From positions 1,798,001 through 1,862,000 of the forward strand of contig NZ_CP121464.1 of the NCBI RefSeq assembly GCF_029690045.1: DNA of 64,000 bases, given 5' to 3'. Position numbers and translations under genes: made by a program. This DNA is from Janthinobacterium rivuli (lineage in GTDB: Bacteria; Pseudomonadota; Gammaproteobacteria; Burkholderiales; Burkholderiaceae_D). Positions 9,928-18,889 of this stretch are shown here, piece after piece. Position 1 is the stretch's first letter. Every line of letters begins with the position of its first letter. The notes under the pieces were generated by a model, which saw nothing but the letters and a program-made list of their open reading frames with translations, had not been told where the DNA came from and searched no databases.

Positions 9928-10875
9928 ATGGCGATACAATGGTACCCAGGACACATGAACGCGGCCCGCAAGAAAGCGGCCGAGACCATGGAAAACACCG
10001 ATCTGGTGATTGAAGTGGTGGACGCGCGCCTGCCGGCAGCCAGCTGCAATCCCATGGTGGACGAGCTGCGCCTGTTCCGCCAGCGCCCTTGCCTGAAAAT
10101 CCTCAACAAGACCGACCTGGCCGACCCTGCCGCCACCGCCGCCTGGGTGGCGTATTTCAATGCCCAGGAAGGCGTGACCGCGTATGCGATGACGACCAAG
10201 AAGCCGGGCGACGTGGCGCGCATTCCGGATCTGGCCAAATCGCTGGCGCCGCACCGCGGCGTGCCGACGAAGCCGCTGCGCATCATGATCATGGGCATCC
10301 CCAACGTGGGCAAGTCGACCCTGATGAACGCGCTGCTGAAAAAGCGCGTGGCCAAGGTGGGCGACGAGCCGGCTGTTACAAAGATGCAGCAAAAGCTGTA
10401 CCTGGACAAGAACACCATCCTCGTCGACACCCCCGGCATGCTGTGGCCGAAGATCGCCATCCCCAGCGACGGCCTGATGCTGGCGGCCAGCCACGCCATC
10501 GGCTCGAACGCGCTGATCGAAGAGGAAGTGGCCGTGTTCCTGGCCGAGGAATTGCTCAAGCGCTACCCGGACTTGCTGGCAACCCGCTACGGCACCAAGG
10601 TCGATGAAGTCGACGCCATCGGCGTGGTCGAGGGCATCGCCGCCAAGCGCGGTTTCCGCATCAAGGGCGGCGACTACGATTTCGAGAAAGCGTCGCACAC
10701 CCTGCTGCTCGATTACCGCAGCGGCATCCTCGGACGTATCTCTCTGGAAACGCCGGACACGCGCGCGGCCCTGCTGGCCCAGCACGCGGCCGAGATGGCG
10801 GAAAAAGCGGCCAAGGCGGCGGAGATTGCCGCCGAGAAGGCGAAGAATGCGGCGCGCGGCAAGCGCGGCACGTAA
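9928..10875 (+). CDS. ylqF: ribosome biogenesis GTPase YlqF/RbgA
   Basis: 315 aa. A circularly permuted GTPase: the G4 motif NKTD (60-63) comes before G1 GIPNVGKST (123-131) and G3 DTPGM (about 167-171), the diagnostic order of the YlqF/YawG family. These proteins act in late 50S subunit assembly. The last ~40 residues are a low-complexity Ala/Lys helix (AEKAAKAAEIAAEKAKN) that may bind RNA. It is followed at once by a strong terminator. Confidence 0.92.
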   Translation: MAIQWYPGHMNAARKKAAETMENTDLVIEVVDARLPAASCNPMVDELRLFRQRPCLKILNKTDLADPAATAAWVAYFNAQEGVTAYAMTTKKPGDVARIPDLAKSLAPHRGVPTKPLRIMIMGIPNVGKSTLMNALLKKRVAKVGDEPAVTKMQQKLYLDKNTILVDTPGMLWPKIAIPSDGLMLAASHAIGSNALIEEEVAVFLAEELLKRYPDLLATRYGTKVDEVDAIGVVEGIAAKRGFRIKGGDYDFEKASHTLLLDYRSGILGRISLETPDTRAALLAQHAAEMAEKAAKAAEIAAEKAKNAARGKRGT

Positions 10876-10881
10876 TGAACT

Positions 10882-10908
10882 AAAAGCCGCTTGTTAGCGG
10901 CTTTTTTT
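10882..10908 (+). terminator. intrinsic terminator of ylqF
   Basis: AAAAGCCGC (10882-10890), a 6-nt loop, then GCGGCTTTTTTT (10897-10908): a GC stem with a T-run, starting 7 nt after the stop codon. Confidence 0.92.
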
Positions 10909-10924
10909 AACCCAACAGCGACGA

Positions 10925-10955
10925 CTGGGGTCGGACCCTGAGGGTCTGACCCCGG
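10925..10955. repeat. dispersed GGGGTC-type palindromic repeat, copy 1
   Basis: Arms GGGGTCGGACCC (10927-10938) and GGGTCTGACCCC (10942-10953) pair with one G-T wobble around a 3-nt spacer. A second, perfect copy lies at 61808-61834. It is intergenic, directly after a terminator. Confidence 0.8.
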
Positions 10956-10986
10956 CATTTTCGCTGTGCGGGTTTATGTTGCCGCC

Positions 10987-11790
10987 TTAGCCAAACCGGA
11001 AACTCGTCACCGCCAGCGCTCCAAAAAAATCCTCCTCGTGATACACCACCTGCGCCGTTTCCTGTTCGGCCGCGCCGAGCGCCACCATCAGCGGCAGCAG
11101 ATGGTCTTCCTGCGGATGGGCCTGGCGCGCGCCCGGTGCTCTGTCCCAGGCCAGCAATTGCTCCAATCTTTGTTCCGGCGGCAGGGCCATCGCCTGACGC
11201 AGCCAGGCGTCGAACTGGTGCGAGGCGACGGCGCCCGCCTGGCCGAACTGGCGCAGGTTATGGTAAGACAGGCCGCTGCCCAGTATCAGCACGCCTTGCC
11301 GGCGCAGGCTGGCCAGCGCGCGGCCCACCTCGATGTGCGTGAGCGGGTCGTAGCCGTGTTTCAGCGACAGCTGTACCAGCGGCATGTCGGCCTGCGGGTA
11401 GATGGGGAACAGGGCGCTGAAGGTGCCATGGTCGAAACCGCGCTCGTGGTCGAGGCGCGCCGGATGTCCAGCCGCGTCCAGCAACTGTTTGACCTGCGCC
11501 GCCAGTTCCGGCGCGCCGGGCGCCGGGTACTGGATTTGATAGGTGTGCGGCGGAAAGCCCGAATAATCGTAGATCATGCCTGGCCGGGGGCTGGCCGAGA
11601 CGAGGAACTGCGGCCCTTCCCAGTGCGCCGTGACCACCAGCACGGCCTTCGGCCGCGCGCCGATCTGGCGTGGGATATCCTGCAAGGATGCTTCGAGCAC
11701 GTCGTAGCGGTCGCCGAACTGGTCTTTCATGAACGGCCACGGGCCGCCGCCGTGCGACAGGAAGTAAGTAGGGAAGGTGTGCTCTTGCAT
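10987..11790 (-). CDS. class III extradiol ring-cleavage dioxygenase (LigB/DODA-like)
   Basis: 267 aa. Belongs to the YgiD/4,5-DOPA-dioxygenase group, which uses Fe(II) or Zn(II) to open catechol-type rings. Visible metal and catalytic histidines: His13 in LSHGGGP, His56 in VTAHWEG, the GFDHGTFS motif near residue 120, and the ILGSGLSYHN loop near 175. The substrate is uncertain; plant homologues act on DOPA, E. coli YgiD on DOPA in vitro. It is divergent from a LysR regulator with a ~110-bp shared promoter region, so LysR control is likely. Confidence 0.88.
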   Translation of the reverse strand: MQEHTFPTYFLSHGGGPWPFMKDQFGDRYDVLEASLQDIPRQIGARPKAVLVVTAHWEGPQFLVSASPRPGMIYDYSGFPPHTYQIQYPAPGAPELAAQVKQLLDAAGHPARLDHERGFDHGTFSALFPIYPQADMPLVQLSLKHGYDPLTHIEVGRALASLRRQGVLILGSGLSYHNLRQFGQAGAVASHQFDAWLRQAMALPPEQRLEQLLAWDRAPGARQAHPQEDHLLPLMVALGAAEQETAQVVYHEEDFFGALAVTSFRFG

Positions 11791-11902
11791 GGCGGCTCCG
11801 GAGTGGAATGGCTGATGCTACCGATGATAGTCATGCGCGGTCAGTTGATCAAGATTGAAATTATTGATGTATCATTTCCATTTTGTTGATGATCGGATCG
11901 TC

Positions 11903-12793
11903 ATGGATACCTTGCGCAGCATGCGCGTGTTTCGCGCCGTGGTGGAGCTGGACAGTTTCGTGCGCGCCAGCGAGCGCCTGGATGTATCGCCGGCCATGGT
12001 CAGCAAGCACGTGATGCACCTGGAGCGCCACCTGGGGGCGCGCCTGCTGAACCGCAGCAGCCGCCACCTGAGCCTGACGGAAATCGGCAAGGTGTATTTT
12101 GAACAGTGCCGCGACATGCTCGACAATCTCGACGAGGTGGAAGCGACCGTGGGCCGCACGACGGTGGTGCCACGCGGCATGCTGCGCCTGAGCGCGCCCG
12201 TCTGGTTCGCCAACGCCATCTTTACGCGCACCCTGGCCGCCTACCGCGAACGCTTCCCGGAAGTGACGTTCGACATCGACCTCAGCGGGCGTGTGGTGAA
12301 CCTGGTGGAAGAGGGTTTCGACCTGGCCCTGCGCGTCAGCCAGGCGCCGTCGCCAACCCTGATCGCGCGGCCCATCGGCAGCATCGCCTTTCACCTGGTG
12401 GCCGCACCCGCCTACCTGGCGCGCGCGGGCCACCCGCAGCTGCCGCAAGACCTGGCGCAACACGCCATGATCAGTTATTCCTTGCTGGCAAACGGTAATG
12501 AACTGGATTTCGATGGGGCGCAAGGGCGCGAGAGGGTGAAGTTTTCGCCCGTGTTGCAATGCAATAACGAAAGCCTGCTGCACGCGGCCGCGCTCGACGG
12601 CATGGGCATCGCGCTGCTGCCGTCGTGGCAGACGGATGCCGACCTGGCGGCGGGGCGGCTGGTGCGCCTTTTCGATGATTTCAAGCTGGCGGGCGGCAAG
12701 GTGTACGCCGTCTACACGAGCCGCCGCTACCTGTCCTCGAAAGTGCGCACCTTCATCGACTTTCTCGCCGATGAAGGGCGCCTGGGGACTTGA
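11903..12793 (+). CDS. LysR family transcriptional regulator
   Basis: 296 aa. N-terminal winged HTH (MRVFRAVVELDSFVRASERLD, then SPAMVSKHVMHLERHLGARL), then a LysR substrate-binding domain from about residue 90. The ATG at 11903 gives the usual LysR N-terminus; the upstream open extension to 11855 does not look coding. Divergent position points to the extradiol dioxygenase gene as its target. Its stop touches the stop of the convergent membrane gene. Confidence 0.9.
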   Translation: MDTLRSMRVFRAVVELDSFVRASERLDVSPAMVSKHVMHLERHLGARLLNRSSRHLSLTEIGKVYFEQCRDMLDNLDEVEATVGRTTVVPRGMLRLSAPVWFANAIFTRTLAAYRERFPEVTFDIDLSGRVVNLVEEGFDLALRVSQAPSPTLIARPIGSIAFHLVAAPAYLARAGHPQLPQDLAQHAMISYSLLANGNELDFDGAQGRERVKFSPVLQCNNESLLHAAALDGMGIALLPSWQTDADLAAGRLVRLFDDFKLAGGKVYAVYTSRRYLSSKVRTFIDFLADEGRLGT

Positions 12794-13678
12794 TTACGCG
12801 AGCGAGCGCTTGACGTCGATCAGCGCGAACAGGCGCGCGCTGCGCATCCACGCCAGCGCCAGCGCCGCCAGCTGCGTCACCAGCAAGCCGGCCACGATGG
12901 CCAGCGGACCGGGCGCGGCCAGGTTCAGGCGCGCCACGCCCAGCAGCGCATACAGCGCCAGTCCCAGCAAGGTAATGACGAGGTAGATGGCCAGGCTGGC
13001 CAGCGGACGCCGGCGCAGCATGCCGAGGCCCCGCCACCAGGCCTTGACGGCCGAGGTGCGGCGGCGGTCGACGGCCAGCGCCGCGCGGCCGGCGTCGAGC
13101 GTGGCGCAGGCCAGCAGGAACAGCACGCCCGCGAACAGCAAGGCCAGGTGGCGGGCCAGGTCGGCATCGGCTTCCAGGATGGCTTTCGCCGCGTGCTTGT
13201 CGGCCAGTTTCAGCGCGCCGGCGCCGATCGTCAGCGCCAGGCCCAGCGGCACGATGCTCCACAACAGCATGCGCAGCATGCGGCCGTATTCGCTGAAGGC
13301 GCCCGTCAGCAGGGGACCGAAACCGAGTGGCGCCGGCGCGCGTGCGGCCGTCACCACCAGGCCGCTCAGCAGCGGCGACAGCAGCAGGGCCAGCACGATG
13401 CCGGTGATGGCGGCCTGGCTGATGGCGGCGCCGTTGCGCCCCGCATTGGCGACCAGGTCGGCCAGGGTCATCAGGTCGAGCTTGTGCGCCAGGGCCGCCG
13501 CATGCACGGCGTTATCGAGGCTGGCGCTCAAGGTGCGCCACAGGGGAATGACGGCAAGGATGGCGGGGACCAGCAGCAGGCCGGCCCACAGCAGCAGCAA
13601 GCGCCATTGCAGGGCGGCGCGGCTGGCGCGCGTGGTCAGTGTCAGGCCGCTGGCCCGTGTCGTGGAAGTGGCGCTCAT
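12794..13678 (-). CDS. polytopic membrane protein, M1-peptidase partner
   Basis: 294 aa with about six hydrophobic segments, including LLLLWAGLLLVPAILAVIPLW, AAITGIVLALLLSPLLSGLVV, MLLWSIVPLGLALTIGAGAL, LALLFAGVLFLLACATLDA, LAIYLVITLLGLALYALLGVA and the last before LAWMRSARLF. I do not recognise a named family. Its ATG overlaps the stop of the upstream M1 peptidase gene as ATGA, so the two are co-translated and probably function together in the membrane. Very Ala/Leu-rich. Confidence 0.75.
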   Translation of the reverse strand: MSATSTTRASGLTLTTRASRAALQWRLLLLWAGLLLVPAILAVIPLWRTLSASLDNAVHAAALAHKLDLMTLADLVANAGRNGAAISQAAITGIVLALLLSPLLSGLVVTAARAPAPLGFGPLLTGAFSEYGRMLRMLLWSIVPLGLALTIGAGALKLADKHAAKAILEADADLARHLALLFAGVLFLLACATLDAGRAALAVDRRRTSAVKAWWRGLGMLRRRPLASLAIYLVITLLGLALYALLGVARLNLAAPGPLAIVAGLLVTQLAALALAWMRSARLFALIDVKRSLA

Positions 13679-15963
13679 ACGATGGCAATCAGGGAAAGGA
13701 GGTATTGGAAGGCGGCGGCAAGGTCGAAGCTCCAGCGCCGCGCGGCGGATTTGTCGGCTTTCAGGGTGCGGCCGTCATCGAGCTTGTTGACGTCGAGGTA
13801 GTGCACGCGGTCCGGGTCCAGTTCGGCCGAGACGGCCTTCACGGGCTTGCTCCAGGTGTAGCGCTGCCACAGCTGCTCGTTGTCCCACACCACGCGTTCG
13901 GACGTGCCGTCGGCGAACTTCACCAGCAGCACCTGCGGCACGGGCGCGCCGCGGCGGCGCAGGACCACGCTGGTGAGATACGGATACGGCCCGGTGCCGG
14001 GCTTGGCGTCAGGGTGCGCCTTGTCCCACGCCTCGCGCACTTTTTTCTCCTCTTTTTCCAGCGTGTCGGCCGTATGTTCCACGCGTTTGCCGTTCACCAG
14101 CGCCGTGCCGGCCAGCGGCGTCTGCTCTTCGCTGGTGAAGGTGCCGATGCGGTCGTCGATGTTCGCGCTGGCATACACTTGCTGCGCGAAGACCTGCTCC
14201 ACGATGCGCCGCTGGCCCGTCGCCTCGGCCAGCGTTTCACGCAGGTCGGCCACGCTCGGATGGCGGAATTTCCACTGTTCGTAATAGGCCTTGAAGCCCC
14301 GTTCCATGGCCTCGCTGCCGATGCGCGCTTCCAGGTCGCGCATGGTGATGGCCGTGCGGCTGTAGACGGGGCCTACGCCCTGCAGGCGGTCCCACGCGTT
14401 CTGGCCCAGCGGATCGGCCGCATCCTGGCGCGGTGCGGCCATGCGCTCGAATTCGAAGACCTTGAAGACGGGATCGAAGCCCAGGCGCTTGAGCAGGGGC
14501 GTGGTGGCGTGGATGTGCTGGTCGCGCGCGCGCAGCATGCGCTGGTCCCAGTACTCGTTCAAGCCTTCGTCGAGGATCGGTTCCTCGAATTCGTTCGATG
14601 CCAGGATGCCGTAGAAATAGCCATGGCCGAATTCATGGATGGTGACGAAATCGAGGCCGAATTCGGGAATGGTCTTCGGCTGCAGGTTGGCGTAGCTCGA
14701 CGCCGTGATGAAGGTCGGGTACTCCATGCCGCCCGCTTCGGCCGCGTTAAACGGCGGAATCACCACCGTCAGCGTCTTGTACGGATACGGGCCCAGGGTG
14801 CGCGAGAAATACGTGAGCGAATCCTTGGCCGCCTGCAGCGCGGGCGCCGCGTTCGACGCATATTCTGGCGGGTACAGCACCTTGATGGCCACCGGCGGGC
14901 TGCCAGGGCCGCTCCAGCTGCCCGTCAGCGGCTGGGCGCTGTGCTTGTCGGCCGTCCAGGCGAAATCGTGCACGTCGCCCTGCACATAGTGATGCGTGAG
15001 CATGCCGTTCTTTTCCTGCGGCGCGCCTTGCAGCTCGCCCGTGGCGCCCACCGTGTACTCCTTGGGCACGGTCAGCTTCACGTCGTAGTGGCCGAAATCG
15101 GCGTAGAACTCCGAATTGAGGTGGAATTCATGCGCGTTCCAGCGCGGCGCGGTGGCGCCCCGTTCGCCGGGCAGTTCCAGCACGGCGATCTTCGGGAACC
15201 ACTGGCCGACCAGGTGGAAGCTGCCGAAATAGCCGGTGCGCGCGATGACGCGCGGCAGCTGGTCGAAGAAGCGGATGTCGAGCGTCGTCTCGGCGCCCGG
15301 CGCGACGGCTTGCGGCAAGTCGACGCGCACGACGGTGCGGTCGGTGGCCGGGCCGTTGTCGGGCTGGACGAAATGCCAGGGCGCCTTGGCGCCGTTCTGC
15401 GTCATGCTGCGCAGTTCGATGTAGCCCCACTCGCCGTCGCGCGTGTCGACGCCCGAGCGGAAGCCAGTATCGAGCTTGCGCTTTTCGGTGAAGAAGGTCG
15501 AATGTTCGCCTTCGAAGGCGTTCAGGTACAGGTGCAGGTAGACGCTGCTGACGGCTTGCGCGCTGCGGTTGCGCCAGCGCAGTTTCTGCTGGCCGTCGAT
15601 GGTGTGCTTGACGGGATCGAGCGTCGCTTCGATCTGGTAGTCGACCACGCGGTCCGACAGGGTCGCTTGCGCGCCCGTGCGCGCGCCGCCCCAGGCGTTG
15701 CTGGCGCTGGGCGTGCTGACGGCCGACGCGTGCGGCGACGCCAGGGCGATGCCGTCGGCCGATGGCGCCAGCGGCAAGGGCGCGCTGGCTGGCTTGCCTT
15801 GGCCAGGCTGCGCGAACAGGTCGGCCTGCAGGGCAAGGCCGGCCAGCAGCAGGGCGGCGATGGAGAGGGCTTTGAGCTTGCCCGAGATGGGGAAAAAACC
15901 AATGCTGCGGCGCGTGCCGCGGGGACTTGGCGGCCCCTGGCGCGTTGTGCTACGACTTTCCAT
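13675..15963 (-). CDS. M1 family (gluzincin) metallopeptidase
   Basis: 762 aa. The zinc motif HEFGH is at about residue 442, with the second glutamate 18 residues on in ILDEGLNEYW, as in the M1 family; GGMEYP upstream replaces the usual GAMEN exopeptidase motif, so aminopeptidase activity is not assured. An N-terminal hydrophobic segment (ALSIAALLLAGLALQADLF) suggests export or a membrane anchor. The C-terminal ~100 residues are beta-rich and end in a hydrophobic tail (AAAFQYLLSLIAIV). Coupled by ATGA to the polytopic membrane protein downstream. Confidence 0.86.
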   Translation of the reverse strand: MESRSTTRQGPPSPRGTRRSIGFFPISGKLKALSIAALLLAGLALQADLFAQPGQGKPASAPLPLAPSADGIALASPHASAVSTPSASNAWGGARTGAQATLSDRVVDYQIEATLDPVKHTIDGQQKLRWRNRSAQAVSSVYLHLYLNAFEGEHSTFFTEKRKLDTGFRSGVDTRDGEWGYIELRSMTQNGAKAPWHFVQPDNGPATDRTVVRVDLPQAVAPGAETTLDIRFFDQLPRVIARTGYFGSFHLVGQWFPKIAVLELPGERGATAPRWNAHEFHLNSEFYADFGHYDVKLTVPKEYTVGATGELQGAPQEKNGMLTHHYVQGDVHDFAWTADKHSAQPLTGSWSGPGSPPVAIKVLYPPEYASNAAPALQAAKDSLTYFSRTLGPYPYKTLTVVIPPFNAAEAGGMEYPTFITASSYANLQPKTIPEFGLDFVTIHEFGHGYFYGILASNEFEEPILDEGLNEYWDQRMLRARDQHIHATTPLLKRLGFDPVFKVFEFERMAAPRQDAADPLGQNAWDRLQGVGPVYSRTAITMRDLEARIGSEAMERGFKAYYEQWKFRHPSVADLRETLAEATGQRRIVEQVFAQQVYASANIDDRIGTFTSEEQTPLAGTALVNGKRVEHTADTLEKEEKKVREAWDKAHPDAKPGTGPYPYLTSVVLRRRGAPVPQVLLVKFADGTSERVVWDNEQLWQRYTWSKPVKAVSAELDPDRVHYLDVNKLDDGRTLKADKSAARRWSFDLAAAFQYLLSLIAIV

Positions 15964-16208
15964 GCGTGACTCCCACAGTGACTTCTTATTGTTGATTTTT
16001 AAATGCAGTCGGCTGCGCCCAGGATCGCCGGGCGCAGCTTAATATACCTACAAAAATGCCAAATCACCAATAAAATATTGGCATAAGGAAAGTACCACCG
16101 GGCTGGCGCTTGCGGCGCCGCGCGCCGTGCGTATAATGATTCGCTTTTGCCATCCCTCCGTTCCGCCTGCGCGCACCCGCGCCGCGGTGACGCCTCAAGC
16201 CTGCCGCC

Positions 16209-17753
16209 ATGATGCCTGCCCCTCCCGTCCTGACCATCGCCACGCGCGCCTTGCTGCTGTGCGCCCTGGCCATGCCGGCGTGCGCGCAGGAAGGTGTGGC
16301 TGGCGTGGATGCTGGCGCGGCCGGCGTCACGCATGGCGACGTGTCCGCCGAACTGGGGCAGGGCGGCCAGCACAGCGTGCGCGGCGCCCTGTCGCGCGAG
16401 CAGGGCGGCATGACGCTCGATGCGGCCGTCGACGCTCTGCGCAATGGCAATTACCGCGATGGCAGCGTGTTTCACCAGCGCGGCTTCACCGGCGGCGCGG
16501 AATGGAAGGCGCGCCAGGGCCGCTTCGGCTTCAGCGCCGACCAGCTGAACCAGGACACCCGCTATCCCGCGCCCGAGGCGCCGTTCCTCGCCTTGCTGGC
16601 GGCCCGTCCCGAAGACCTGTACCGCTATGAGGTGCGGCGCGCCAGCGCTTTCGTGCAGCGTTATGTCGGCAAGTTCGAGCTGGGCGTGGAACTGTCGCAG
16701 CGGGAAAAACGCGCCACGGCCCACTATGCGGGTGAGGACGGCAGCAGCGAATCGACCTACAGCAGCCGTCGCCGGCAGCTGGCGCCGCGCCTGCGCCATT
16801 ACGGCAAGGTGGGCGGCGTGGGCACGGATACGGAAGTGGGCCTGGACCTGATGCAGTGGCAGCGGCGCTCGGGCCGCGATGGCGATGCGCGCCGGCGCCA
16901 GATTTCGCGCGCGCTGCTGCTGCGCGAGGAGCTGGCCTTCGGTGGCCCGTATGCGCCGCGCCTGCTGCTGGGACTGCGGCATGAACAGTTCCAGCTCGAT
17001 CCGGCCGACCTGCCCGCCGGCGGCAGCGACTGGGAAAACCAGAATGCCTGGGACGTGCAGGGCAGCCTGCAATTGCGTCCGCAACTGAGCGTGTACGCCA
17101 AGGCCGCGCGCAGCTACCGCATCGACGACGACGGCTATACCCGCGCCGGCTACCGCCCCCTGGCGGGCCAGCTGCGGCGCGACATGGAAGTGGGCGCCAC
17201 CGTCGGCGACGCGGCCCGCAGCGCTTCCGTGCGCGTCTTCAGCGAGCGCCTGAGCAACCAGATCGTCTTCGACCAGAACCTGGGCCAGCTGGGCTTTGCG
17301 GGCAACCTCGACCCCTCGCGCCGCGACGGCATCGCCATCGAGGCCAGCATGGCGCTGGCGCGCGACTGGCGCCTCGACGGGCAACTGCGGCAAGTGCATG
17401 CGCGCTATGACGATTACGCCTACGACGGGCCGGACATCGCCCTCGTGCCCAAGACTCTGGCCAGCCTGCGCCTGTACTGGACGGGGCAGGGCGGCGCCAG
17501 TGGCGACGTGGGCGTGCAGTGGCTGCGCGCGCTGCGCTATGGCCCCGATTTCGCCGGCAGCTGCCTGGCGCAAGTGCCCGCGTTTGCCACCGTGGACGGG
17601 CGCTATGCGCGCAAGCTGGGCGCCTGGGAGCTGGAACTGGCCGGCAGCAACCTGGCCAACCGCCGCCATTATGGCGATGCACCGGGCTGCCGTTCCAGCA
17701 TTTACCTCAACGACGCGCGCCAGCTGCGCGTGTCGGCGCGCTACCATTTTTGA
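16209..17753 (+). CDS. plug-less TonB-receptor-like outer-membrane beta-barrel
   Basis: 514 aa. A signal peptide (ATRALLLCALAMPACA, then QEG) leads directly into sequence that in full receptors follows the plug: GDVSAELGQGGQHSVRGALS, repeated amphipathic strands, FTGGAEWKARQGRFGFSADQ, and a C-terminal barrel signature (GSNLANRRHYGD, QLRVSARYHF ending in Phe). There is no TonB box and no plug domain, and the 245 bp upstream cannot hold one. It may be a fixed plug-less porin or a shortened receptor. The ATG codons at 16209 and 16212 are both possible. Confidence 0.75.
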   Translation: MMPAPPVLTIATRALLLCALAMPACAQEGVAGVDAGAAGVTHGDVSAELGQGGQHSVRGALSREQGGMTLDAAVDALRNGNYRDGSVFHQRGFTGGAEWKARQGRFGFSADQLNQDTRYPAPEAPFLALLAARPEDLYRYEVRRASAFVQRYVGKFELGVELSQREKRATAHYAGEDGSSESTYSSRRRQLAPRLRHYGKVGGVGTDTEVGLDLMQWQRRSGRDGDARRRQISRALLLREELAFGGPYAPRLLLGLRHEQFQLDPADLPAGGSDWENQNAWDVQGSLQLRPQLSVYAKAARSYRIDDDGYTRAGYRPLAGQLRRDMEVGATVGDAARSASVRVFSERLSNQIVFDQNLGQLGFAGNLDPSRRDGIAIEASMALARDWRLDGQLRQVHARYDDYAYDGPDIALVPKTLASLRLYWTGQGGASGDVGVQWLRALRYGPDFAGSCLAQVPAFATVDGRYARKLGAWELELAGSNLANRRHYGDAPGCRSSIYLNDARQLRVSARYHF

Positions 17754-17900
17754 GGCGCAGGCGCAGCGGGGCTTAAATGCGGCTTAAGCGGGCGCAAAGC
17801 GGGGCGATAAACACGGCTTTTTTCCGCCCGGGCCTCATCGCCCGGCGCAAAAAGTGGTAATCTCGCCCCGTTCACGACCACTTTATGATGAAGGATTATT

Positions 17901-18572
17901 ATGCGTTTTCTGCGTTTCTTGCGTCCCCTGCTTGCCGCCGTCACCCTGGTGGCGGCCACAGGCGGCGCCATGGCGGCCGATACCGGCTTTACCACGCTCG
18001 CGACGCCAGTGCGTACGGACACGGGCAAGAAGGTGGAAGTGGTCGAGTACTTCATGTATTCGTGCCCGCATTGCTACGCGCTCGATCCGCTGATGCACGA
18101 CTGGGTCAAGAAGCAGGGCGACAAGATCGCCTTCCGCCGCGTCCACCTGGCTGCCACCGGCCCGAAAGACTCGCAGGCGCACGCCTATGCCACCCTGGAA
18201 GCGATGGGCCAGCTGGACCAGTTCCACGACAAGATCTTCCGCGCCATCCACGTCGAGCGCAACCGCCTGAACCGCGATGACGCCATCCTCGACCTGCTGG
18301 TCAAGAACGGCATCGACAAGGCGAAATACCTGGACATGTTCAATTCCTTCGGCGTGCAGACCAAGCTGAAACGCAACGAACAGCTGATCACCGCCAGCAA
18401 GATCGACAGCGCGCCGACCATCGTCATCGATGGCCGCTTCGTCACATCGCCGGCGCAGTTGTCGCGTCCGGGCCAGTCCGAGCCGCAAACCCAGACAGCG
18501 ACCCTGCGCGTGATGGATGAACTGGTGGCGCGCGTGCTGAAAGAGCGCGCCCCGGCGCCGGCGAAGAAGTAA
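17901..18572 (+). CDS. dsbA: thiol:disulfide interchange protein DsbA
   Basis: 223 aa. Periplasmic oxidase that introduces disulfides into exported proteins. Signal peptide LLAAVTLVAATGGAMA; active site Cys55-Pro-His-Cys58 in FMYSCPHCYALDP; the cis-Pro loop is SAPTIVIDG near residue 172. A ribosome site (AAGGA) lies 6-7 nt before the ATG. The small two-cysteine membrane protein follows 12 nt downstream and is likely co-transcribed, ahead of a strong terminator. Confidence 0.93.
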   Translation: MRFLRFLRPLLAAVTLVAATGGAMAADTGFTTLATPVRTDTGKKVEVVEYFMYSCPHCYALDPLMHDWVKKQGDKIAFRRVHLAATGPKDSQAHAYATLEAMGQLDQFHDKIFRAIHVERNRLNRDDAILDLLVKNGIDKAKYLDMFNSFGVQTKLKRNEQLITASKIDSAPTIVIDGRFVTSPAQLSRPGQSEPQTQTATLRVMDELVARVLKERAPAPAKK

Positions 18573-18584
18573 GCGGAGCGCATC

Positions 18585-18809
18585 ATGAAACAGCTGCCCT
18601 GGACCCTGTGCGCGCTGGCCCTGGCCCTCGTGGCGTGGCTGGCGATCACCGTCGTCAGCGTGGAAAACCAGCGCAATGCGCTGGTCACCAAGGCTTGCGT
18701 GGACCCCGCATTCAAGAACGAGGTCGACGCGAAATGCCTGGCGTCCGTGCGGTCGCGCGAGCACTGGTGGCAGCATCTGAGCTACGCCATGACGCATTTC
18801 CGAAATTGA
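18585..18809 (+). CDS. small single-span membrane protein with two cysteines (ENQR/HWWQH family, copy 1)
   Basis: 74 aa. One N-terminal membrane helix (WTLCALALALVAWLAITVV) followed by a ~48-residue, presumably periplasmic, segment with ENQRNALVTKAC, EVDAKCLASV and RSREHWWQHL. A second copy at 27664-27981 aligns over 69 residues without gaps, 32 identical by my count. Both cysteines of the soluble part are kept in both copies. It directly follows dsbA and precedes a terminator, so it belongs to the dsbA operon. Function unknown; a redox link to DsbA is only inference from position and cysteines. Confidence 0.75.
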   Translation: MKQLPWTLCALALALVAWLAITVVSVENQRNALVTKACVDPAFKNEVDAKCLASVRSREHWWQHLSYAMTHFRN

Positions 18810-18822
18810 AGGCGTCAGCATG

Positions 18823-18849
18823 AAAACCCGCCGCGCGCGGGTTTTTTTT
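18823..18849 (+). terminator. intrinsic terminator of the dsbA operon
   Basis: AAAACCCGC (18823-18831) pairs with GCGGGTTTT (18837-18845), extending into eight T residues. Confidence 0.9.
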
Positions 18850-18889
18850 CGTCCGCGTATGATGAAGCCACAACTATTCAGGAGGGACA

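Noticed and set aside
13639..15969. 776-codon open frame on the plus strand opposite the M1 peptidase
   Set aside because: It is a GC-driven antisense shadow; the minus frame carries HEFGH and the other M1 motifs.
16040..16208. Possible cobalamin riboswitch before the plug-less barrel
   Set aside because: No B12-box-like element or the expected stems could be found in the 245-bp gap.
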